From: Thermoplasmata archaeon
GTDB lineage: Archaea > Thermoplasmatota > Thermoplasmata > Halarchaeoplasmatales > Halarchaeoplasmataceae
Direction of reading: 5' to 3'
Assembly (NCBI GenBank): GCA_003554965.1
Contig: PWHR01000041.1
Coordinates: 78,378-142,377 of the forward strand
DNA length: 64,000 nt
The position numbers and the translations under genes are program-made. Of the stretch, positions 17,610 to 25,899 are shown piece after piece (position 1 is the first letter of the stretch; each line of letters starts with the position of its first letter). The notes under the pieces are model-generated. The model was not told the origin of the DNA, made no database searches, and worked only from the letters and a program-made list of their open reading frames with translations.

Positions 17610-17888
17610 ATGACACAAGATGATGATTCTAAACTTGAGATAGAATTCATATACTCTGAAACGTGTCCTGACTGTCCACCTGCAAAAAAGATATTAGAAA
17701 AAGTCATCGAAGACTTCGAAGGGGTCAACGTTGAGTATATCAAAGTAAAAAACGCGTCAGAAAAATTGAAGAAATACGATATCACGCATATACCTACCGT
17801 TATCATAGATGGCGAAGTGGCCCATGTAGAGACTGTGGAAGAGAAAGAACTGAGAGAGAATATAGAGAGAAAAAAAGAAGAAATATAA
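17610..17888 (+). CDS. Small thioredoxin/glutaredoxin-like protein
   Basis: YSETCPDCPPAKKILEKV (CPDC) and THIPTVIIDGE. Confidence 0.8.
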   Translation: MTQDDDSKLEIEFIYSETCPDCPPAKKILEKVIEDFEGVNVEYIKVKNASEKLKKYDITHIPTVIIDGEVAHVETVEEKELRENIERKKEEI

Positions 17889-17905
17889 AGCCGAGACAAA
17901 CCAAA

Positions 17906-18901
17906 ATGGCTAGATTGCTATTTGAACTGGTAGGACCGAATTATGATCTTTCCAAGGCCGAAGTGATTGGTGCCCTTCAAGGGTTGAGTTATTCACCGGA
18001 AACAGAAAGATACGAAGAGGGCATTTTGGTACTTCGAACAAATTGTCCACCGCATAAATTGTTTTCAAGATTGGGATTGACCAGGAGGATACATCATCAT
18101 ATAGCAACTGCACCAAGAAAGGGATACGATTTCTCTAAACTATTCAAAGATAAAGATATACCTAAAGGTAGTGCTGCTGTGAGGACTCGCAGGATAAAAG
18201 GACATGAAGCCGATACAAAAGAGATAAGGGAAAAGTTGGGCGCTGTCATAGCTGAAAAAAATTTGATCGATCTCGACGATCCAGATCACGAAATTTACGT
18301 CCTTGTATCTAAAAACCTGTTCATCACAAAGAACATCTATGAATTCGATAGAAAAAGATTTAGTGAAAGGGAGGTGAAAAGAAGACCTTTTTCATGTCCA
18401 ATCAGCCTGAAGCCTTGGTTCACACGTGCCTTGATCAATCTCGCTCGTCCAGGTGAAAAGCCAAGACTTCACGATCCTTTCTGCGGTACTGGAGGTGTCC
18501 TGATAGAAGGATACAACATGGGTCTGAAAGTTTCGGGCGGGGATATCGATGCCGACATGATAGAGGGCTGTAGAAAAAATCTGCGGGAATTCGAGGTCGA
18601 AGCTGAATTAGAGGTTGGAGACGTTTCAGAGACGATCCCCGAAGATATAGATATTATCGTTACGGATCCTCCTTATGGGAGAGCTTCTTCTACTTCAGAG
18701 GAAGATCTCTATTCGATATATCAGAGATTGTTCAGGACTGCTCAAAATAGATTGAAAGAAGAAGGTCATCTTGCTGCGGTGTTTCCGGGATATGATTACA
18801 TCGAGATGGGAGAAAGATATTTGGATCTCGTCGAAACACATATGCTCAAAGTCCATCGATCTCTAGATCGGTACTTCACAACCTTCAAGAAGTTTGAATG
18901 A
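17906..18901 (+). CDS. THUMP-containing Trm11/TrmG10-type tRNA (guanine-N2)-methyltransferase
   Basis: DPFCGTGGVLIEGYNMG SAM motif and VTDPPYGRAS catalytic motif with a THUMP-like N terminus. Confidence 0.85.
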   Translation: MARLLFELVGPNYDLSKAEVIGALQGLSYSPETERYEEGILVLRTNCPPHKLFSRLGLTRRIHHHIATAPRKGYDFSKLFKDKDIPKGSAAVRTRRIKGHEADTKEIREKLGAVIAEKNLIDLDDPDHEIYVLVSKNLFITKNIYEFDRKRFSEREVKRRPFSCPISLKPWFTRALINLARPGEKPRLHDPFCGTGGVLIEGYNMGLKVSGGDIDADMIEGCRKNLREFEVEAELEVGDVSETIPEDIDIIVTDPPYGRASSTSEEDLYSIYQRLFRTAQNRLKEEGHLAAVFPGYDYIEMGERYLDLVETHMLKVHRSLDRYFTTFKKFE

Positions 18902-20786
18902 TCTGAACTCCCCACAACTCAAATGTTTCCTCTTCTCCGGTTTCCCCTGATCTAATAGTAACTTCAAAGTAGACTACAACGTGTTGATCTAGATCGTTGT
19001 CATCTCTCCTCAGTACTGCTTTGAAATCGTATACCTCAGAAAACTCCAGCCGAGGCTCGAGGGTTTCATCATATTCTTCCTCCTTTTCCAAGTTAATACT
19101 CCAGTTTTCCTTACTGAGCTCACGTTCATCCTCCGTTTCCACTCTCATGATTTCTGCGATTATAGTGTAATTGTCTTCTTTTCCTATATTGGTCAAGTTG
19201 AAATCGAATTCACCATTTTCATTTTCCACAAAAAAAGATAGCCTGTCGTATTCCACATCAAATCCGTATCCGATAGAGGTGGTCATCACCTCTCTTTTCC
19301 TCTGAACTTCATCCCTTATGTACGACGAAACCTCAAATGTTATCTCGTTTTCCATCTCTGTAATATTTTCTGTGGGAGAAACGTGAAGGCGATATTCCTG
19401 TTCATCTCCTTTCTCCAGGTTCAGGTCATGATCGGCTTCAATCCACGTTTCATTTTCACTTTTTTCAAAAAGTTCTACGGTCCAATTCTCACTGTGATCG
19501 ATATCGATCTCGTAGTCTATCCCGTCATCGATATCCACGTTTTCGGCCTGATTTTCGACCACGAGAGAGTAGTTGGTATATTCACCTAGAAGAAGTTCCC
19601 GTTCTGGTTCCTCACCCTCTTTCAGCCTCACGTCGAATTCGTAACTGAATTCTTCTTGTTCAACAGGTATAGGATGAAGGGTCATAAAAAGAAGCAAGAT
19701 CGCTACGCCTCCAACGATGACCCTCTTTTTATCCAATTTAGTTAGGTCATTCAAAGGAGGGGGATGTTTAACACCGCCTATGAAAAGCAATATGAAAGCC
19801 AAGACCAGATATCCAAGAAAGAGGGTTATGCCCATGATGACGAAGAAAGCGAAAGCTATATAGCTTATATATTTGGCTTTCTCCCCGAAGAGTGCCCTGA
19901 CCACGTGCCCCCCATCCAGCTGAGAAGCCGGGATGAGATTCAACCCAGTGACGAGAAAACCTACCCAGCCGGCGAAAAGCGTGGGATGCATCGCATCTAT
20001 ATGAGCTACGTCCATCAACCTGCTCATCCCGATCATTATTATAGGATAGTTGAATATCTGACGTAGTCCATCCACTTCTAAAGGAGCCCCGTAAGGGGTC
20101 GTGCCTGCAAGATAAAGACCGATGATCGTTACAGGTATGGCCACGATGAAACCAGCGATCGGTCCAGCGATGCCCACATCCATAAGCGATTTTTTATCAG
20201 GTATCGGCTCCCTTATACTTATGAAGGCCCCGATAGTGCCCAAAGGCGGTGCCATGGGTAAGAAGAAAGGCAGTGAAGCCTTTATACCGTGCCTCTTTGC
20301 CATCAGGTAATGGCCCATCTCATGAGTTCCCAGAATGGTCATCAATGGAAGAGTAAAATAAAGAGCCCCTCTAGATAGGTTATGCAGTGAAAACATATCT
20401 CCCCCAGTATAACTAGCCCACCACCATGCACCAGCTATGAGAGTGGTGCCTATGGTTATAAACAGCATAACTATATTGGCCTTTACGGTTCGGAATTTCC
20501 TTTCCCTCTGTTTCCTTATCTTTATTATATATTCACCGTTCTCCTCGACGAGGTAGGGTATAAAATTTTCAGGAACCATTTTTTTTCTGACTTTATCGAA
20601 TCTATCTTCCAAATCTTCATCAACTGAGGTCTTGATGTAGACAGAAACGATATCGAACTCCACCTCAGTTTTGTAAACTGGAAAGTAGCGACTCACAACA
20701 TCTTGAATGTACTCTATCTCGTTCCCATAATTCTCCGGTTCCATCTCAAAATAGATTACCTGCTCGTACTTAATAAGTCTTGTCAA
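18885..20786 (-). CDS. M50/site-2-protease-like membrane zinc metallopeptidase with C-terminal Ig-like extracytoplasmic region
   Basis: GTHEMGHYLMAKRHG (HExxH), SQLDGGHVVRALFG; multiple TMs; C-terminal beta-rich region with NEW3/CARDB-like character. Confidence 0.85.
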   Translation of the reverse strand: MTRLIKYEQVIYFEMEPENYGNEIEYIQDVVSRYFPVYKTEVEFDIVSVYIKTSVDEDLEDRFDKVRKKMVPENFIPYLVEENGEYIIKIRKQRERKFRTVKANIVMLFITIGTTLIAGAWWWASYTGGDMFSLHNLSRGALYFTLPLMTILGTHEMGHYLMAKRHGIKASLPFFLPMAPPLGTIGAFISIREPIPDKKSLMDVGIAGPIAGFIVAIPVTIIGLYLAGTTPYGAPLEVDGLRQIFNYPIIMIGMSRLMDVAHIDAMHPTLFAGWVGFLVTGLNLIPASQLDGGHVVRALFGEKAKYISYIAFAFFVIMGITLFLGYLVLAFILLFIGGVKHPPPLNDLTKLDKKRVIVGGVAILLLFMTLHPIPVEQEEFSYEFDVRLKEGEEPERELLLGEYTNYSLVVENQAENVDIDDGIDYEIDIDHSENWTVELFEKSENETWIEADHDLNLEKGDEQEYRLHVSPTENITEMENEITFEVSSYIRDEVQRKREVMTTSIGYGFDVEYDRLSFFVENENGEFDFNLTNIGKEDNYTIIAEIMRVETEDERELSKENWSINLEKEEEYDETLEPRLEFSEVYDFKAVLRRDDNDLDQHVVVYFEVTIRSGETGEEETFELWGVQIIQTS

Positions 20787-20791
20787 AATAG

Positions 20792-21220
20792 TTAGAATTC
20801 ATCCAAACTCTTTTCTTTCCAACTCTTTCCTTTGCTTATATGCACCACTTCCCAGCCCTCTTTCTCCAATTCATCCGCTATATACTTACGATGGCATTCG
20901 TTTGGATCATCCTCCAAACACATCAAGACCGCTTTTTGTTTTTCAGCCAAATCTTTTAGTTCCTTGAAACCTTCCTTCCACTCCTCTCCTTCCATCTTCT
21001 TTTCGTAATCCTCATCCAATCCTCCTACTTCAGGTATATGCTTATAGGCGATACTCTTCTGGAACAATTCCTGCTTGAGGTTCTCTTTACTGAACTCATT
21101 TCTTCGGGATCTAGGGTTCGATCGAACATCGATCAATCGACTGATCCCTTTTTCCTCGAGCAGTTCTATCAAGAGTCGAAAGTCCTTACCCTCGTAACCT
21201 ATCGTGTATACTTTATCCAT
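20792..21220 (-). CDS. DUF488 family protein
   Basis: VYTIGYEGKDFRLLIELLEEKGISRLIDVRSNPRSRR...LMCLEDDPNECHRKYIADEL. Confidence 0.85.
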   Translation of the reverse strand: MDKVYTIGYEGKDFRLLIELLEEKGISRLIDVRSNPRSRRNEFSKENLKQELFQKSIAYKHIPEVGGLDEDYEKKMEGEEWKEGFKELKDLAEKQKAVLMCLEDDPNECHRKYIADELEKEGWEVVHISKGKSWKEKSLDEF

Positions 21221-21337
21221 GTTTCTTAATGGAATGGGGAAAATAAAAAATTTTTGATGTTATTAACTGCAGGCGGACTTCTCCTATCGTAACAAAACTA
21301 TTAAATAGGATATTCTCATTCGTTTTGTACATACATC

Positions 21338-21356
21338 CGGCACATAAAAGGTGCCG
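21338..21356. promoter_or_regulatory. Inverted repeat in the leader of the RHH gene
   Basis: CGGCAC-ATAAAAG-GTGCCG perfect 6-bp stem; followed by a near-repeat of CACATAAAAGG (cacataaagg at ~21363). Confidence 0.35.
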
Positions 21357-21381
21357 TATCAACACATAAAGGAGGAAAAAA

Positions 21382-21615
21382 GTGTCTGATACCGAAAGAG
21401 TTAACGTCCGGCTGCCGAAAAGTTTCCTAGAAAGGATCGATTTTTTGGTCGAGATGGACGACTTTTCCTCCAGATCAGAGGCTGTCAGGACCGCCGTGAG
21501 AGACATGTTGTATTATAGGGTGGATCTGGTAGCCGAAAAGGTAGAAAAGATGGCCGAGCAGGAGCAAAAGATGGCGAAGGCTAAGGCCGTCAGAGAAGAA
21601 TATCTTAAAAAATAA
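21382..21615 (+). CDS. Ribbon-helix-helix (CopG-like) DNA-binding protein
   Basis: RVNVRLPKSFLERIDFLVEMDDFSSRSEAVRTAVRDML; GTG start preceded by ggagg. Confidence 0.85.
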   Translation: MSDTERVNVRLPKSFLERIDFLVEMDDFSSRSEAVRTAVRDMLYYRVDLVAEKVEKMAEQEQKMAKAKAVREEYLKK

Positions 21616-21650
21616 GATTCGTTGGGATGGATGCACTCCGATCTGCTGGT

Positions 21651-21682
21651 CCCGGGCCCTTCCGGGGTCTTTTTTATTTTTT
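21651..21682 (+). terminator. Terminator-like hairpin plus T-tract after the RHH gene
   Basis: CCCGG-gccctt-CCGGG followed by gtcttttttatttttt. Confidence 0.4.
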
Positions 21683-22862
21683 ACACTCCCATAGCCAACC
21701 TTAAAGTGTTTCTAACGGCCGGTGCGGCACCCAAAATGATCACCATGAACTTTATTATCAATACCATATTATTCATTTCCTTGAACTCATCTTTCAGGAG
21801 AATATCCAGAATGTAGATCACCAGTATCACCAGCAGAATATTTATAGGTATCATGATCCAGGGGCCAGCGGCCTCGATAAATACTTCGGGAAGGACGTGT
21901 TTTTCAACATAGCCGTAGGCGCTTATGCCCCTGTATGTGGAAGATGCATCCAAGAGGTGTGAAAATATTATAAGCAGATTCAGAGGCTGAATGAATATAT
22001 AAAGAACTGTTGAAGCGTCCTTGCCTTTAAATATCTTATCTCCAACCCAAAGTGTCAAAAATATCATGGACGTGATCAAAAGCGTGAGACCCGGGATTAT
22101 GAGGATCTCTTCTGGATTAGCAGAGATAGAATAATAAACATTGTATGATAGAGAGAGTAGTAAGAGCATAATCCCATTGGCCAAAAGAAGATATGTCTCA
22201 TCGAACTTCAGGTATTTAAGTCCTGCAAGATAGAAAACTGCTATCCCGCAGAGCACGATAACGTAAAATTCATGGGAATGGTGTTCAAGAAAAGGGGAAC
22301 TAAAAAGATAGATCAAAGGGGCTGGAGTTATCAATAAAGCTCTGTAGAGGTTTTCTTTCCTTTTCACCATTTGGGCATCGCTTAGGTCAGTAAAGAAATA
22401 CAGCGATATCAAAAAAACGACGAGGAGGCCGAGGACGATATAGATGATCGGTGAGATCATCATCCTATCCAGCAGAGGTCTGAAAAGTCCCTGATCCTCC
22501 AGACTCCTTAACGATCCTCCCAATACAACCCAAGGTATAAGAGAATATATTATCGTTTTTTTTACCTTCACACCGTAGTGATTTAAAAGCTCATAAACCC
22601 CAAAAAATGTCACTATGAGCGCTAGAGCATAGCTTAAAGTGTTCACAGGGTTGTACCCTGCTGTGATGCCGTTCACGGCCTGGCCTTCTGCATCAGCAAC
22701 CACGGGTCCGTAGAAGTACCTCCACAGGAACCTGTCCCAGAAGATTTCTGGAAACAGAAGTGAACCCACCATGAGAATAGCGGAAGGAACCCCGAGCAGG
22801 ATAAGCCAGGACTTAAGCTTGTTTGTTCTGTAAAATTTTGAAGTCTTTTCCCATAGGTTCAT
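21681..22862 (-). CDS. DUF63 family multi-spanning membrane protein
   Basis: WDRFLWRYFYGPVVADA signature, ~10 TM segments. Confidence 0.8.
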   Translation of the reverse strand: MNLWEKTSKFYRTNKLKSWLILLGVPSAILMVGSLLFPEIFWDRFLWRYFYGPVVADAEGQAVNGITAGYNPVNTLSYALALIVTFFGVYELLNHYGVKVKKTIIYSLIPWVVLGGSLRSLEDQGLFRPLLDRMMISPIIYIVLGLLVVFLISLYFFTDLSDAQMVKRKENLYRALLITPAPLIYLFSSPFLEHHSHEFYVIVLCGIAVFYLAGLKYLKFDETYLLLANGIMLLLLSLSYNVYYSISANPEEILIIPGLTLLITSMIFLTLWVGDKIFKGKDASTVLYIFIQPLNLLIIFSHLLDASSTYRGISAYGYVEKHVLPEVFIEAAGPWIMIPINILLVILVIYILDILLKDEFKEMNNMVLIIKFMVIILGAAPAVRNTLRLAMGV

Positions 22863-24643
22863 TCCACTGTCACGCTCTTTGCGAGATTTCTAGGTTTATC
22901 TATATCACGATCCAATCTATATGCGGTGTAGTAGGCTATCAACTGAAGAACGACGTTAACCAGAACAGGTGAGAATATCGGAGGGGTGTTCGGTATGAAG
23001 TATGATAGATCCGCTAGTTTTTTCAACTCCTTATCTTCATCCCCCACAATGATCACGGGGCTGTCTCTAGCAGCTATTTCGCCTATATTGCCCAGCATCT
23101 TTTCAAACGTGTGGTCTTTCACCGCTATCGCTATCACAGGGGTTTCAGAAGTCAACAGGGCGAAAGGACCGTGTTTTAACTCCCCAGCCGGGTAACCCGC
23201 AGAATGGATGTAAGCTATCTCTTTCAATTTTAGCGCACCTTCCAACGCTACAGGATAGTTGATATTTCTACCTACGAAAAATATATCTTCAGCTTTAACC
23301 AAGCTTTCAGTCATCTCTTTTATCTCGTTTTTATCGTCTAGGATCCTTTCGACCTTTCTAGGTAATTTTCTCAATTCGTCTTTGTATTCTTCAGCCTTAT
23401 CCTTACTCAACACTCCCTTTCTAAGGCCCAATTCTATAGCCAAGAGATAGAGGATTATGATCTGGGTGGTGAAAGTTTTGGTCGCTGCAACGCCGATCTC
23501 TGGTCCAGCTTGGGTATAGATGACCTCGTCAACTTCTCTAGTTATCGAGCTTTCCATCACATTAGTGACCGCTAAGGTATTACATCCTCGCCTTTTTGCC
23601 TCCCTAGCAGCAGCTATCGTATCGAGGGTCTCACCACTCTGCGAAAACAATATGGTGAAAGGGGTGCTGTCTGATGGTGACGTGTACCTGTATTCAGAAG
23701 ACACCTCGACTGTAGAGGGTATCTCCGCGAGCTTCTCAAATATGTACCTTCCTACGTATCCAGCGTGAGACGATGTACCACAAGCTATGAATTGGACTTC
23801 GTCGAAATCATATTTTGAAAAATCTACGTCTTCAAAAGAGGTGAGCCGTCCCAGTATCGACTCGTGTATGGCTTTAGGCTGTTCAAAGATCTCTTTCAAC
23901 ATGTAGTGCTCGTAACCGCTCTTCTCCGCATCTTCCACGTCCCAATCGATCGTTTTAGTCTCTCTTGTGATAGCCTCGTCGTTCTCGTCCCATATCTTGA
24001 CCTCGTCTCTACTGATAAGTGCTGTATCGCCGTCACGGAGGTACTTGACTTCCTTTGTATAGTAAAGCAGAGCCGGAACATCAGAAGCTACGAAATTTTC
24101 TCCTGAGCCGATTCCTATCACCAGCGGACTTTGATTTCGAGCTACAAGCAGCTCATTAGAGTCTTTTTGAAATACCACGATAGCGTACGATCCTTCTATT
24201 TTTTTGACGACATTTTTGAAAGCTTTCAGTAAATCTCCCTCGTACTCCTCTTCTATAAGGTGGACAATTACTTCACTATCAGTTTCCGATCTGAATTCAT
24301 GACCTCGCTCGATCAATCTATCCTTTATGGTGTTGAAATTATCTATTATACCGTTGTGTACGATAGAGATCTCTTCGTCACAATCCAAGAAGGGATGGGC
24401 ATTTTTGTCAGATGGTTTACCATGGGTCGCCCATCTAGTATGGCCTATACCCGCGTCATGTTCTGGAATCTCCTCTTCAGATAGATCGTCTATCCTGCCT
24501 TTTCTCTTTTGGACGTATATGCCTTCGTCGGTTTTTACTGCTATCCCGGCCGAATCATATCCCCTGTATTCCAATCTTTTAAGGCCGTTAAGTATGACTT
24601 CCCCGACATCCCTCGGACCTGTATAACCGACTATTCCACACAT
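22859..24643 (-). CDS. glmS: Glutamine--fructose-6-phosphate aminotransferase (isomerizing)
   Basis: MCGIVGYTGPRDVGEVILNGLKRLEYRGYDSAG, HTRWATHG, two SIS domains, KSVTVE C terminus. Confidence 0.97.
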   Translation of the reverse strand: MCGIVGYTGPRDVGEVILNGLKRLEYRGYDSAGIAVKTDEGIYVQKRKGRIDDLSEEEIPEHDAGIGHTRWATHGKPSDKNAHPFLDCDEEISIVHNGIIDNFNTIKDRLIERGHEFRSETDSEVIVHLIEEEYEGDLLKAFKNVVKKIEGSYAIVVFQKDSNELLVARNQSPLVIGIGSGENFVASDVPALLYYTKEVKYLRDGDTALISRDEVKIWDENDEAITRETKTIDWDVEDAEKSGYEHYMLKEIFEQPKAIHESILGRLTSFEDVDFSKYDFDEVQFIACGTSSHAGYVGRYIFEKLAEIPSTVEVSSEYRYTSPSDSTPFTILFSQSGETLDTIAAAREAKRRGCNTLAVTNVMESSITREVDEVIYTQAGPEIGVAATKTFTTQIIILYLLAIELGLRKGVLSKDKAEEYKDELRKLPRKVERILDDKNEIKEMTESLVKAEDIFFVGRNINYPVALEGALKLKEIAYIHSAGYPAGELKHGPFALLTSETPVIAIAVKDHTFEKMLGNIGEIAARDSPVIIVGDEDKELKKLADLSYFIPNTPPIFSPVLVNVVLQLIAYYTAYRLDRDIDKPRNLAKSVTVE

Positions 24644-24647
24644 GAAA

Positions 24648-25853
24648 TCACACCGCCTTGGAATCCGATTCTAGGTTCTCTCTGATGGTCCTGCCCGATT
24701 TTACTTGGCATCCCTTGCCGATGACTACTCCCGATTCTACCGTAACGCCGGAAGATATCTCGGTGTCTTCTGCGATCATCACTCCTATGTTCTCTACTTC
24801 GTGCAGCCCGTCGTCGGCTTCGACCCTAGAATCTTCAGAGTAGGTTGAAAAGTTAGCTCCGGTGACGACACCTTCTCCGATAACTGAATTCTCTATATTA
24901 GAATGACTTCCGATATGGACGCCTCTCATTATAACGCTGTTCTGTATAACTGTGAAAGGACCGATCTTTGTATTTTCGTCTATACTAGTAGAGGGTAAAA
25001 TGCATGCGTTGGGGCCTATATCGCAACCTTCTCCAATAACCGCTGGTCCTTCGATGAAACTACCCCCTCTGATCCTGGTTCCTTTCCCTATCTTTACGTC
25101 CCCTTTGATGATAACGTTTTCCTGGATCAAACCGTTTATATTTTTATTGATGCCCGTCAATGCAGCACCGTTCACATCTAACAGATCCCACGGGTAGACC
25201 GCGTCTATCCAGGTTTCATCGGTTCTGATCGCTTTGATGCTTTTTTCTTTCAAAATTCTTTGTATAACGGAAGGGATGTCATAATACCCATCTCCCATCG
25301 CCTGCTCTATCCAGTCAAAAATATCTGGAGGGAATGAGCATATACAGGTGGAGATGAGATGGCTGGGGCTCCTTTCGGGCTTCTCTACCAAGTTTTCGAT
25401 CTCCTTGCCTCCCTTTTTAAGCGTAACTACACCGTATTTCGACGGTATATCGCTCTTCGTTATGAGAAGAGAATATTCTTCCATCTCTGCTAAAAGATCA
25501 GCGACAGTCTCTTTCGAGATAACGTTATCTCCTGGTAGTACCAAAAATTCTTCATCTATCTTGTTTTTGGCCTGATAAAGGGCATGAGCTGTTCCTCCTG
25601 AAGGAGGCTGTTTTCTCTGAATGACGTACTCTATATCGGTATCAAAATCATCCCCATCTCCAAAATAGGACATTATCCTCTGCCTTCTATAACCAACCAC
25701 TATCACGATCTGGTTTATCCCGTTATCTACTAACGCTTGCACCACGTACTCCAAGATAGGTTTGTTCGCTACAGGTGCCATAACTTTAGGTTCAGTGGCT
25801 GTAAAAGGCCGCAACCTCGTACCTTCCCCGCCAGCCAATATAACTGCTTTCAT
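24648..25853 (-). CDS. Bifunctional sugar-1-phosphate nucleotidylyltransferase/acyltransferase (archaeal GlmU-like)
   Basis: MKAVILAGGEGTRLRPFTATEPKVMAPVANKPILEYVV plus C-terminal left-handed beta-helix hexapeptides. Confidence 0.9.
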   Translation of the reverse strand: MKAVILAGGEGTRLRPFTATEPKVMAPVANKPILEYVVQALVDNGINQIVIVVGYRRQRIMSYFGDGDDFDTDIEYVIQRKQPPSGGTAHALYQAKNKIDEEFLVLPGDNVISKETVADLLAEMEEYSLLITKSDIPSKYGVVTLKKGGKEIENLVEKPERSPSHLISTCICSFPPDIFDWIEQAMGDGYYDIPSVIQRILKEKSIKAIRTDETWIDAVYPWDLLDVNGAALTGINKNINGLIQENVIIKGDVKIGKGTRIRGGSFIEGPAVIGEGCDIGPNACILPSTSIDENTKIGPFTVIQNSVIMRGVHIGSHSNIENSVIGEGVVTGANFSTYSEDSRVEADDGLHEVENIGVMIAEDTEISSGVTVESGVVIGKGCQVKSGRTIRENLESDSKAV

Positions 25854-25899
25854 ATCTTTGTATCTGCGAGGGGCAATTTAAGGATTTTGTCTTTTTGAC

